From the NCBI GenBank assembly GCA_963825425.1, contig CAWGTF010000015.1:248001-312000 (forward strand): 64,000 nt of DNA, in the 5' to 3' direction. This document shows, piece by piece, positions 39,298-48,276 of the stretch (the stretch's first letter is position 1; each line of letters starts with the position of its first letter). The notes below the pieces were generated by a model. The model did not search any database. It was given only the letters and a program-made list of their open reading frames with translations, and was not told the origin of the DNA. This DNA is from PALSA-607 sp963825425. Lineage in GTDB: Bacteria; Actinomycetota; Actinomycetes; Acidothermales; Acidothermaceae. Made by a program: the position numbers and the translations under genes.

Positions 39298-40515
39298 ATG
39301 TTCAAGAAAGCAAGGGCCGTCGCGGTTCTGAGCGTGGCCGGGCTCGGTGCGGCGCTGGTCGTCGGCTCCCCGGCCCTCGCCAGCCCCGGTGGGGCCGCGC
39401 AGGGAAGCTTCGTGGGAACTGGTACCGGCGACGTCGTCGGCGTAGGTTCGGACACTATCCAGTTCGCGGGTGACTTTCTCGCCGACGGTTCGACTGCCAA
39501 CCCTGGCTACAACGGCACTGGCAACAAGTGGCGGGTCGTCAACATCGACGCCACAGGAGACGCAGTTGGCCGCGCGCTGTACAACACCGACGCCACTCAG
39601 TTCTACACCGACTCACCGACCACGGCGGTTGTCCTGCGGGCGGGCCAAAACCCCGTAGAAGACCCAGACGGTTCCACCGCCGGACTCGGAGCGCTGATCA
39701 ACGACTCGGCGGGCGCCGCCGGGTACCAGGGTGCGGCCACCCAGTCGATCCAGTACGCACGGTCGTCGCGGCTTCCTAAGACCGGCACCGGTTCGGAGAC
39801 CAGCCTGTGTGACGGCAACGCAAGCGGTTGTGGTGGCCTCAACACCTACCGGATGGGTACAGACAGCTTGCAGGTCGCGAAGGCATTCGCCGGGTCCAAC
39901 GACACGGTGCAGCTCACCGCGTTGCAGCTGGCGCACATTTATCAGTGCGACCCCGGCTACACGACCTGGAACGGTTCGGGCATCGGCGGAACGTCGACCG
40001 ACACAATTATCCCGGTCATTCCGCAGAGCGGTTCGGGCACCCGCAATGACTTCATCTCAAGCCTGAATACCGCCCTCGGGAGCACCGTCAATATCAACAC
40101 GACAACCTGTGTGCAGACGGGTCAAGAGCACGACCCGGCGGGTATCACCAAGGCTCACGTGTTTGGTGGCACGACCCTTGCTCCGCAGGACGCTATCGAG
40201 CCGTTCTCGCTGGCACGCGTCAACCTCATCAACGCCGGCTACTTTGCTAACGCCGGTGTCGCCGCCAACCAGGTCACCCTGGTGACCGGTGGTTCTGCAT
40301 ACAACCTCACGCGCGGCATGTACTTCAACGTGCGTCACGTCGACCAGCAGAGCACCACGAAGTGGCAGCCCGGTAGCACGCAGAACTGGGTCAACGCAAT
40401 CTTCGGCCCAGGTGGATACATGGCGAGCGCGTTTGGTGGCGGTGCGGACATCACCGACGCCGGCTTCGTCTACAGCTACAAGGACTGTGGCTTGGACAAC
40501 GCCAACGTCTGCTGA
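39298..40515 (+). CDS. Secreted PstS-like substrate-binding protein
   Basis: 405 residues, intact. ATG 39298 is chosen over the earlier TTG because AGGAGG lies five bases upstream and MFKKARAVAVLSVAGLGAAL is a clear Sec signal ending ALAS. No lipobox or C-terminal anchor, so the product is probably released or wall-associated. PstS-like features: GVGSDTIQFAGDFL, KTGTGSETSLCDGN, VAKAFAGSNDTVQLTALQLA, HIYQCDPGYTTWNG and VIPQSGSGTRNDFISSL (SGSGT anion loop). Cys pairs (CDGNASGC, CDP with TTC, KDCGLDNANVC) suggest disulfides. Such proteins are usually annotated only as substrate-binding domain proteins; the ligand may be phosphate or another oxyanion. Confidence 0.8.
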   Translation: MFKKARAVAVLSVAGLGAALVVGSPALASPGGAAQGSFVGTGTGDVVGVGSDTIQFAGDFLADGSTANPGYNGTGNKWRVVNIDATGDAVGRALYNTDATQFYTDSPTTAVVLRAGQNPVEDPDGSTAGLGALINDSAGAAGYQGAATQSIQYARSSRLPKTGTGSETSLCDGNASGCGGLNTYRMGTDSLQVAKAFAGSNDTVQLTALQLAHIYQCDPGYTTWNGSGIGGTSTDTIIPVIPQSGSGTRNDFISSLNTALGSTVNINTTTCVQTGQEHDPAGITKAHVFGGTTLAPQDAIEPFSLARVNLINAGYFANAGVAANQVTLVTGGSAYNLTRGMYFNVRHVDQQSTTKWQPGSTQNWVNAIFGPGGYMASAFGGGADITDAGFVYSYKDCGLDNANVC

Positions 40516-40525
40516 GCATTTCCGC

Positions 40526-40564
40526 CGCTTGTCGTCGGCCGCGCACTTGGGTCGGCGACAAGCG
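40526..40564 (+). terminator. Stem-loop after the secreted PstS-like gene
   Basis: Arms CGCTTGTCG and CGACAAGCG flank a 21-base GC-rich loop, eleven bases after the stop codon. There is no T tract, as is common in Actinobacteria. Confidence 0.55.
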
Positions 40565-40636
40565 ACGGGTCCACGCACCAGATGACCTGCAAGTCGAGAA
40601 GCAGAAATCCAAAACAGACCTGAAGGAGATAACCAG

Positions 40637-42516
40637 ATGAAGCTTTATCCGAAGCGTGCGTTGGCTGGGGCTAGTGCCCTTGCTATCGCAGGCGGTTTGG
40701 CTCTGGCCGGCGCGGGTAGCGCTTTGGCTGCGGGCCCTGCTCCGTGGGAGCCGGACCCCAACGCACAGGGCCAGGTCACATTTACCGACGCCAATGGCGT
40801 TCCGATCACCGGCGGTAACCTGAGCGACTCGCCGCTGGCCAACTTCGCACTTGGCTCGACGCCCGGACGTACTGGCGACACGAAGGCGGTGCTCTTTTAC
40901 TACCTCCCCGTTAAGGGCGTTAACTCGCTGAGCTGGAACGGCGGTCAGGTTGACGGACTCACGGTATACAACCCGGGGTCGGCTCTTCCGCCGAACTTGG
41001 CGAGCACTGCCCTCCCGGTGAACACCGACACATCGGGCACCGTCAGCGTTGCCACGATGGTGTCGACATTCCCCAACGACTCCACCGGTCCCAACACAGA
41101 CGCAACGTGGCAGAACCAGTACGAGGTCCGGTTGAAGACCAACGGTGCATCGGGCACGAACACCAACTACGACGCCGCCGACATCCTGGTCAACCAATCG
41201 GCCGGCACGTGGCAGTTGGAGCCGTCGCCGGCTCAGACCGTGCAGACCACGACGACGCTGACTCCCAGCCCGGCTAACCCCGACATCACGTCGGCCAACC
41301 CGGCGCCGGTCACGTTGACGACAGTGGTCACTCCGGCCGGTTCGTTGCCGTCCGGTTTCACCGGTTCACCTGGTGTGGTGCAGATCAAGAACGGTGCCAC
41401 GATTGTGGCGACGGTGTCGATCGCGCCTGGTGCTGCTGCGCCGTACCACATCACGACCCCCGTGTCGCTCGCCAACCCGAGCACGGAGAACTGGGTCGCG
41501 ACGTTCTACCCTGACAACGGCTCCGCGCTCGTCGGCTCGGCATCCCCGGCCACGCCGTACCAGGTGGAAATGCCAGCAGACGCCACCGCAATCACACTCG
41601 GTGTGGTTGCTGGTCCGCACGCTGGTGACAACGTCACATACAGCGGCACGGTGACCGACACCACCACGCCGGCCACGCCGGTTAACGCCGGCACAGTGAA
41701 CCTGTTCGACAACGGCTCCGCTGCACCACTGAACCCCAGCCCGCTCGCGGTCAGCGGCACCGGCGCCTACACGTTCAGCAACACGTTCGCGACCGCGGGT
41801 CCGCACTCGATCGTGGCGGTCTACTCGGGTGTGTCGGGTCAGTTCCTGGGGGCCACGTCAACGCCGCCGCGACCTTCAGTCAGTCCCCAACCCCCGGTAA
41901 CCCGTGTGATCCTGCGGTTGGTGGTCAGTGCACCGACGTGCAGACGATCACCGGCAAGGTGCCGACTGGTGTCTTGTCGATCTCTACCCCGTACACCGGG
42001 GCGAGCAACGCGCTCGACCTGGGCACGTTGGCGCTCGACCCAACTGACACGTATTTCACGGCGCACGCAGCAGTTCGGTAACAGCACCACCGACCCGACG
42101 CAGGACATCTTGATCACCGACACTCGCGCAGGGAACTTGCCGTGGACCGCTCAGGCCCAGGCAGCGAACCTGACCGATGGTGGGGTCAACCCTGGTTCGA
42201 CGATTAGTGGTGAGAACGTGGGTCTGACCAGTTTGACGATCGTGCCGGTCTCCGGTAACGGCTTCAACGGCACCTCGGCCAACTTCACCACGGTCGCCAA
42301 CGGGGCAGCCACCCCGCCGGTCGGCGCCAGCGGACGCCGGTTTCGCCGGTCTTGGCAACGAAGCACACCGACTTCGCCTATGCCCAGCACGGCCTCGGTT
42401 CGGTTGGCCTGCTCGGCACGCTCACGCTGAACGCACCGTCCTCCACCGAGGCCGGTCAGTTCACCGGCACCATCACCTTCACCCTCGTCGGCGCGATCGT
42501 GGCAAACGCCCACTGA
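40637..42516 (+). CDS. Secreted protein with novel N-terminal domain and Ig-like repeat, frameshifted
   Basis: About 626 residues. ATG 40637 follows AAGGAG; signal peptide LYPKRALAGASALAIAGGLA ends ALAA. Residues ~34-195 are a domain repeated in two nearby genes (QVTFTDANGVPIT, LSDSPLANFALGS, GDTKAVLFYYLPVKGV, TFPNDS, YDAADILVNQSAGTWQ). An Ig-like domain follows (VTLTTVVTPAGSLPSGFTG to AGPHSIVAVYSG). After frame breaks near 41860, 42063 and 42340 come QTITGKVPTGVLSISTPYTG and AGQFTGTITFTLVGAIVANA, ending at TGA 42514. No LPxTG or membrane anchor. A strong terminator follows at 42547. Function unknown; adhesion or matrix roles are guesses. Confidence 0.7.
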
Positions 42517-42546
42517 GTTGAAGGCAGCTAAGTAAGCGCAAGGAAG

Positions 42547-42581
42547 GAACCGGGCGGGCAGCCAAGCTGCCCGCCCGGTTC
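42547..42581 (+). terminator. Strong intrinsic-type hairpin
   Basis: Perfect 16-bp inverted repeat, arms GAACCGGGCGGGCAGC and GCTGCCCGCCCGGTTC with a 3-base loop, 31 bases after the TGA at 42516 and followed by TTGTC. It separates this gene from the DUF916 gene. Confidence 0.85.
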
Positions 42582-42582
42582 T

Positions 42583-42615
42583 TGTCGTTCGGCGTTCACC
42601 TCGAACTTGCCCGTA
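42583..42615 (+). promoter_or_regulatory. PHO-box-like repeats upstream of the DUF916 gene
   Basis: GTTCACCTCGA at 42594 followed by ACTTGCCCGTA, with TGTCGTTCGGC as a weaker unit before. The array ends 61 bases before ATG 42677. Confidence 0.5.
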
Positions 42616-42676
42616 GTACACCAACTGAAGGTTGGCTTTAGCCGTGCAACTGTTGCCGAGATTCCGCCTCTGCCCG

Positions 42677-44687
42677 ATGACCCGCGCGCAAGCCGTGGCG
42701 CTTGGATCGCTCGTGGTCGCCTTACTTCTGTGGTCTCCAGCGGTTGCGCGTGCCGCGTCGCCGTCGCCGTCACCCACTACGCCGGCGGCAGGGGCTGGTC
42801 CGAGCTTGGCGCCAGGCGCTGAAGACTGCAGCCTTCGGCCTTGGGCCCGCCACCGCCAAGGCGCTCGATGACCGACCGACGTTCGTCTGGTCGGTCACGC
42901 CTTCGGGGACACTCAGCGACCACGTGGCGCTGGTGAACTACAGCACCCAGGCATTGACGCTCGATCTTTATGTACGGGACGCCGTGAACGCTCCAAGCGG
43001 GGCGCTGACTATGCAAGCCAAGAGCGCGGCCCCGACCGACGCTGGCACCTGGATCGCTCTCGAAATCCCCGGGAACGCCCAGACCGTGACCGTGCCGGCC
43101 CGCTCCACTGTCATCGTTCCCATCTCGCTGCGAGTTCCGAGCAACGCACCTCCGGGTGACCACACGGCGGGCATCATCACGTCATTGACCGCCAAGGCGA
43201 CGGCAACCAACGGCAACCAGACGGTGAACCCGAACCTCGAACAACGGGTGGCCGTTCCGGTGCAGATCCGGGTCGCGGGCCCCATTCATCCGAATCTGGC
43301 AGTCCAGGCTCTGAAGACGTCGTATCGCGAGAACCTCGACCCGGTAGGTGACGGTGGCGCGACGGTGACCTATTCCGTGACCAACACAGGGAACGTCAAC
43401 CTTGCCGGTCACCAGCAGGTTTCGATCAGCGGCCTCTTTGGTTCGGTCCGCGCCACAGTTGCCGACATCCCGGTGCTACTCCCTCGCAGTTCGGTTTTGA
43501 TGACGGTGCCGCTGCACGGTGTGTTCCCGCAGTTCCTGATGACGACGCACGTAACCGTGACCCCGCTCGTTCCATCGGGAAGCGTCGACCCTGGTCTCGT
43601 CATCACTCACGCGAAGAAGAACTTCTGGGCCGTGCCGTGGGTGCTGCTCGGAATCGTTGTTCTCGCTGGCGTGACGTGGTGGCAAATGCGAAAGCGCAAG
43701 GGTCGCTCGAGTGGCCGCCACGGTTCGGCAGGCGGAGGCGGCCGACGTCGTCGAGGATCGTCGCCCGCCGTAGGCGCGAGGCAGCCCGATGCGGCTCCAG
43801 GTGGCATATCGGTGACCAACAGTTGGGGTCGCTTGGTCGGCCGTCTCGGTCTCGTTGGCATGGTCGCAGTACTTGCCGCGGGGTTCCCCATCGCTGACGC
43901 GGTTGCTTCGAGTGGATTGCCCTACACCGACCAGTACGCGCACGGTTCGATTGGCTTGTGCGACAAGGCCGGCAACAACATCACTCGTGGCAGCGTGTAC
44001 GACAAGCCGTTCGCTTGGCGAGCCGTTAGCGCGGTTGCGGCGGCCGGCGCGTTGGCCGGACCAGGTCGCAAGGCAACGCTGTACGCATACCAGCCGCGCA
44101 AGGGCGTCGATCCGGCGAACTGGAGTGGCCAGCAGCTCGGCGCGGCATCTGCGTACTCCAGCACAACCGTCCCCGTTGCCCAGCAGACGGATCGCGACCC
44201 GGCATTGTCGGACTACCTCAACAACTTCCCACCGCAATGGGACAAGCTGGTCGAGCTACGCATCTACTTCGGTGCCTTGAATATCCCGGTGTCGGCTTCG
44301 AGCTACCCGGCGGCTGATATTCGGATCACGGGTACAACGTGGACGTTGCTGAATGGCGCCAAGGTCGACTGCAACGCCGGCGGCACGGTGATATCGGCCG
44401 AGGCAGGCATTCCGTCCTCAAACTCGGTCGGCCTGCGGCCGGCGCAGCCGCTGTCGGAATTGGCAGCGAAGGCGGTCGGTGCCCCGGCGCCGGCACAAAG
44501 TGGCTCGCCGTCCGCCGGCGCCGTCGCGCTGGCAGGCTCGCAATCCAGTGACGCAGCCTCCAGGCACAGCAAGACGACGCTGGTTGTGGTGGTGGCAGTC
44601 GTGGCGGCCGCGATGGTGGCGGTCAGTGGCGGCTGGTTCTGGCGGCGGTCGCACCGTCGCGTCGGGGGACATGCCCGTGCCGGGTAG
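42677..44687 (+). CDS. DUF916-like membrane protein joined to a second copy of the novel secreted domain
   Basis: ATG 42677 begins MTRAQAVALGSLVVALLLWS, a signal peptide ending ARAA. A frame break near 42830 leads into a DUF916-like beta-sandwich (FVWSVTPSGTLSDHVALVNY, VPARSTVIVPISLRVPSNAP, then YSVTNTGNVNLAGHQQVSIS) and a membrane segment (AVPWVLLGIVVLAGVTWWQM) with an Arg/Gly-rich tail. In the same frame a second signal-like segment (LGLVGMVAVLAAGFPIADAV) precedes a copy of the novel domain (HGSIGLCDKAG, KGVDPANWSGQQ, YPAADIRITGTTW) and a terminal membrane segment. GTG 43812, with a TGA in another frame at 43813, suggests two overlapping genes merged by an error. DUF916 proteins elsewhere partner WxL surface proteins. 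Confidence 0.7.
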
Positions 44688-44701
44688 CGCGGACACTGTT
44701 C

Positions 44702-44734
44702 GTTCACCGGCGCTCCGTCCGGCGTTCGCGCTGT
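44702..44734 (+). promoter_or_regulatory. PHO-box-like direct repeats upstream of the LPFTG protein
   Basis: Units GTTCACCGGCG, CTCCGTCCGGC and GTTCGCGCTGT, each 11 bases, end 103 bases before the GTG start at 44838. Confidence 0.6.
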
Positions 44735-44837
44735 CGAGCACCTTCCTTTGCCCGGCTACACGACCCTCGGAGAGGTTGGCGAATCCACCGTGGACCTGGC
44801 AAGTATCCGGCAGCCGCAATCTCGGGAGCACAGACGC

Positions 44838-46301
44838 GTGAACGCAGTAGACACCATTAGCCACGTGCGTGACACTCACGGCGCGACGAATCCGGCACAC
44901 AGAACGCGGCAGCAAGCTCGGCTCGCTGCCGGCCTCCTGGTCGCCCTGGCGCCACTCGTGGCTCTCGTCGTCGCGAGCACGTCAGGCGTCGGTGCCCATA
45001 GTGCATTCGCAGACACGACCGTGCCCTATGAGCCGGTTGGAGCCCCCAGCGAGGTCGGCACGATCACGTTCACGAACGCGAGCGGAACACCAGTCACGAG
45101 CGGACATCTCAGCGACTCTCCGATTGCTGCCTACGCGGTTGGCTCCGTAGCGGCACACTCCGGCGACACCAAGGCTGTCCTGTATTACAAGAACCCCGTC
45201 AAGGGCGTCGATCCCGCGAACTGGCAGGGCGGCCAGATGGACGCTCTCACGACCTACTCGCCCGCTCCCAGTGGCCTGCCGTCGAACCTGGCTGCCCTCG
45301 GCAACTCTGGCATTCCGGTGGTCACTGGTGCCTCCGGCGACCTCACGGTCAATGCGATGATCTCGACGTTTCCGAACACGAACGCAGACGCAACCTGGCA
45401 AAACCTCTATCAGATCCGAATGATCACGACGCACAACGGTGCCGGCACCGACACGACCACGTATGACGCCGCCGATATCCTGATCAACTCGACCGCGGGG
45501 ACGTGGCAGCAGGTCTACCCGGCGACCGCCGTGCTTCCGACGCCGACTTCGACGCCCACATCGACCGCCACTTCGACCGCCACCTCGACCGCCACCTCGA
45601 CGGCCACGTCGACGGCGACTTCGACGGCCACCTCGACGGCCACATCGACGGCAACCTCCACAGCCACTTCGACGGCGACCTCGACCGCATCCTCGACGGC
45701 GACTGCGACTACCAGTGCAACCGTTACGGCGGTCGACGCCACGGGCACCGCGCTGTCGACGAATCCAAATCTGCAGGTTGGTCAGTCGATCACGATTACG
45801 ACAGGAGGCTTCAACGCTGGCGAGTCAGTGGGGGTCACCCTGCACTCGACGACGCAGACGCTCACGACATCGACTGCGAGCAGCACCGGGGCTGTTACCT
45901 ACAACTTCACGGTGCCCTCGGGTCTCGAAGACGGCTCGCACTCGGTGGTGTTCGTTGGCAACACGAGCGGCGCCACGAAGACCTTCGCCTTCACGATTGG
46001 TAGTGCGAGTGCGTCGCCAACTCCTAGTGTTCTTGGTCAGCCTCCAGCGACCAGCGATCCGGCGAGCCTGCCCTTTACCGGCGCCAGCGTCGGTCGCCCG
46101 CTTCTGTTCGCGATCGCGGCGCTGTGGAGCGGCTTTGTACTCGTGCTACTCAGTCGTCGTGGCGCCGTCGTCCTCGTCGGGTACACCGGCGGTGGCGGCT
46201 CCCATCGCCGTTCCGCCACGCTGGCAGCCGTCCAATCGACGATGACAGCACCCGGTCGCGGACGCCATCGCGCCACTGGGCCAGGACACCGGGTTCGTTA
46301 G
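44838..46301 (+). CDS. LPFTG cell-wall protein with third copy of the novel domain and Thr/Ser repeat stalk
   Basis: 487 residues from GTG 44838 (GGGAG nine bases upstream). Signal peptide RLAAGLLVALAPLVALVVAS ends SAFAD. Residues ~57-220 are the novel domain (GTITFTNASGTPVTSGHLSD, GDTKAVLYYKNPVKGVDPAN, WQGGQMDALTTYSP, TFPNTNADATWQNLYQIRMI, YDAADILINSTAGTWQ). A stalk of about thirteen TSTA tetrapeptides follows, then an Ig-like domain (ITTGGFNAGESVGVTLHSTT). The C-terminus has LPFTGASVG, a membrane segment (LLFAIAALWSGFVLVLLS) and an unusually long ~50-residue basic tail. Expected to be sortase-anchored. Convergent with regX3; the stop codons overlap. Confidence 0.8.
   Translation: MNAVDTISHVRDTHGATNPAHRTRQQARLAAGLLVALAPLVALVVASTSGVGAHSAFADTTVPYEPVGAPSEVGTITFTNASGTPVTSGHLSDSPIAAYAVGSVAAHSGDTKAVLYYKNPVKGVDPANWQGGQMDALTTYSPAPSGLPSNLAALGNSGIPVVTGASGDLTVNAMISTFPNTNADATWQNLYQIRMITTHNGAGTDTTTYDAADILINSTAGTWQQVYPATAVLPTPTSTPTSTATSTATSTATSTATSTATSTATSTATSTATSTATSTATSTASSTATATTSATVTAVDATGTALSTNPNLQVGQSITITTGGFNAGESVGVTLHSTTQTLTTSTASSTGAVTYNFTVPSGLEDGSHSVVFVGNTSGATKTFAFTIGSASASPTPSVLGQPPATSDPASLPFTGASVGRPLLFAIAALWSGFVLVLLSRRGAVVLVGYTGGGGSHRRSATLAAVQSTMTAPGRGRHRATGPGHRVR
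45540..45705 (+). repeat. 12-base tandem repeat encoding TSTA
   Basis: About thirteen copies of a unit close to TCGACGGCCACC encode a (Thr-Ser-Thr-Ala)n stalk between the novel domain and the Ig-like domain of the LPFTG protein. Confidence 0.85.
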
Positions 46302-46981
46302 GGCTCGAACTTGTAGCCCAGGCCACGCACGGTGACCAAGTGTCGAGGCCGTGCGGGGTGCTCTTCGACTCGGCTGCGCAGTCGCTTCACATGCACGTCG
46401 AGCGTCTTGGTGTCACCGACATAGTCGCTGCCCCACAACCGGTCGATCAGCTGGTTGCGCGTCAACACCCGACCGGCGTTGCGCAGCAGCAGCTCGAGCA
46501 GCTCGAACTCCCGCAGCGGCAACGTGATCGCCTCCCCGCGTACAGAAACCACGTGCCGGTCGGGGTCCAACCGAACGGGCCCAGCCTCGACGATGCCCGA
46601 GACAACAACCTCGACGCTGTCGCTGCGTCGCCGCATCACGGCTCTGATCCGCGCAACGAGCTCGCGCGCGGAGAACGGCTTCGTGACGTAGTCGTCGGCA
46701 CCGAGTTCGAGGCCGACAACCTTGTCGACCTCGCTGTCGCGAGCGGTCAGCATGATGACCGGGACGTCGCTGCGCTCGCGCAACCGCCGGCAGACCTCCG
46801 TGCCGGGCAGGCCGGGCAACATGAGGTCGAGGATCACCAGGTCCGCGCCATGCCGTTCGAACTCCTCAAGCCCAGCTGGTCCGGTCGTGGCGACCCGTAC
46901 CTCGAAGCCTTCACGGGTGAGCATGTACGCGAGTGTCTCGGAGAACGACTCCTCGTCTTCGATGACGAGCAGATGCGTCAC
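46298..46981 (-). CDS. regX3: Two-component response regulator RegX3/PhoP
   Basis: OmpR-family regulator of phosphate-starvation genes. GTG 46981 overlaps the senX3 stop and has AGGAG upstream; product 227 residues. Receiver domain: LLVIEDEESFSETLAYML (acidic pair), LVILDLMLPGLPGTEVC (phospho-acceptor Asp), VIMLTARDSEVDKV (Thr switch), DDYVTKPFSARELVARI (Lys). The winged-helix domain ends RNQLIDRLWGSDYVGDTKTL, DVHVKRLRSRVEEHP and VRGLGYKFEP, typical of RegX3. Its usual target is pairs of 11-base GTTCACC repeats, several of which occur in this window. Confidence 0.95.
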   Translation of the reverse strand: MTHLLVIEDEESFSETLAYMLTREGFEVRVATTGPAGLEEFERHGADLVILDLMLPGLPGTEVCRRLRERSDVPVIMLTARDSEVDKVVGLELGADDYVTKPFSARELVARIRAVMRRRSDSVEVVVSGIVEAGPVRLDPDRHVVSVRGEAITLPLREFELLELLLRNAGRVLTRNQLIDRLWGSDYVGDTKTLDVHVKRLRSRVEEHPARPRHLVTVRGLGYKFEP

Positions 46982-48126
46982 AACTCCTGACCTTTCTGAT
47001 TCGGCAGAGTGCCGTCGGTGGCCACGGGTGGCACGGGTAAGTACAGGGTGAAGGTCGAGCCCACGCCGGGATGGCTCCAAAGCCCCACCCGACCGCCGTG
47101 GTTGTTCGCGATGTGCTTCACGATCGCGAGACCGAGACCGGTTCCGCCGGTCGCTCGAGATCGCGCTGTGTCGACCCGATAGAACCGCTCGAACACCCTT
47201 TCCTGGTCGACTTTCTCGATGCCTACGCCCTCGTCGCTGACGGTGATCTCGACGCTGCGCTCCCCGCCGTCCGCGAACACCCGTACCCCGACGCCGACCC
47301 GGGAGCCTGGCGACGAATAGGCGATCGCGTTCTCGATCAGGTTCGTCAACGCCGTCGTGAGCTGCCTGCGGTCGCCCCAGACGTGTGCGCCGTCCGAGGG
47401 GCCGACGTCGAGGGTGATGCCGGCGGCCTCAGCCCGCACCTGAAGAGGGTCGCTCGCGTCGGCGATGACGTCGCTGACTCGGATCGATTCCATCGCGGGC
47501 AGCGGCTCGCCGCCTTGCAGGCGCGACAACTCCAGCAACTCCTGCACCAGGCGCGACATCCGGCCCGCCTCGTGCAGCATCCGCTCGGTGAACTGCTTCA
47601 TCGCCACCGGGTCGTCCGTGGCGTCGCGCAGGGCCTCGGCCAGCAGGAGCATCGCGCCGACCGGCGTCTTCAGTTCGTGCGAGACGTTGGCGATGAAGTC
47701 GCGCCGGACGGCCTCGAGGCGGCGCGACTCCTGCAGGTCGTTCATCAACAGCACGACCTGGGCCGTGCCGGGTACGGGTGCTGCGACCACATGGACAGCT
47801 CGAAATGACGAGCCCCACGGCAGGTCGATGTCCTGGGCCATCCGGAGTCCGGTCCGCCGGGCCTCGCGGGCGATCCGGGCGAGCATGCGGGAGGTCAGCT
47901 CCCGCCCGTAGACGACTCGCAGCGCCAGGGCGGCCTCGTTGGCGAGCAAGACCTCGTCGTCGTCAAGGAGTACCGCCCCGGTCTCCAGGGCGGCGGCTAC
48001 GGTCGCAAGAACTGCCGCCGTCGCCGACGGTGGTTCTGGCTCCACAGGAGTCGACCGCACAAGCCGAATGGTAGGGAACCCCAGCGCTGTCAACAAACGA
48101 ACGAGACGCGTTGGCCGATTGTTCAC
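46978..48126 (-). CDS. senX3: Sensor histidine kinase SenX3/PhoR, no membrane segment visible
   Basis: PAS-like sensor (TVAAALETGAVLLDDDEVLL), dimerisation helix with phospho-acceptor His in FIANVSHELKTPVGAMLLLA, N box TNLIENAIAYSS, G1 VSDEGVGIEKVD, F box ERFYRVDTARS and G2 GGTGLGLAIVKHIANNHGG. The GTG at 48126 falls inside the PHO-box array; TTG near 48100 or GTG 48063 are alternatives. None of these starts gives the two N-terminal membrane helices usual for SenX3/PhoR, so the protein is either soluble or its N-terminus is lost to an error upstream. It overlaps regX3 and is divergent from phoU. Confidence 0.9.
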   Translation of the reverse strand: MNNRPTRLVRLLTALGFPTIRLVRSTPVEPEPPSATAAVLATVAAALETGAVLLDDDEVLLANEAALALRVVYGRELTSRMLARIAREARRTGLRMAQDIDLPWGSSFRAVHVVAAPVPGTAQVVLLMNDLQESRRLEAVRRDFIANVSHELKTPVGAMLLLAEALRDATDDPVAMKQFTERMLHEAGRMSRLVQELLELSRLQGGEPLPAMESIRVSDVIADASDPLQVRAEAAGITLDVGPSDGAHVWGDRRQLTTALTNLIENAIAYSSPGSRVGVGVRVFADGGERSVEITVSDEGVGIEKVDQERVFERFYRVDTARSRATGGTGLGLAIVKHIANNHGGRVGLWSHPGVGSTFTLYLPVPPVATDGTLPNQKGQEL

Positions 48127-48153
48127 CTCGCGTTCTGTAGGCTGTCGCCTCGT
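48110..48153. promoter_or_regulatory. Four-unit PHO-box array between senX3 and phoU
   Basis: Four contiguous 11-base units: GTTGGCCGATT, GTTCACCTCGC, GTTCTGTAGGC and TGTCGCCTCGT. It lies in the divergent senX3/phoU region, the classic place for RegX3/PhoP autoregulation. Confidence 0.8.
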
Positions 48154-48276
48154 CGCCCGCCGCCGTCCATGCAAGTGGCAGACTCTGCGGAGGGATGTGC
48201 GACCGTTCCGGCTGTGCCGATATGTTGCAGCCGGCCCAGCGGACGGCGCAGCCGGGGCTGACCGAAGGGAGTGGGC

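Noticed and set aside
45540..45705. Possible CRISPR-like or satellite array
   Set aside because: The 12-base unit is contiguous without spacers, keeps the reading frame and encodes a Thr/Ser/Ala stalk.
45515..45748. Val/Glu/Ala repeat ORF on the minus strand
   Set aside because: It is the antisense reading of the TSTA coding repeat in the LPFTG gene; no ribosome site and no independent support.
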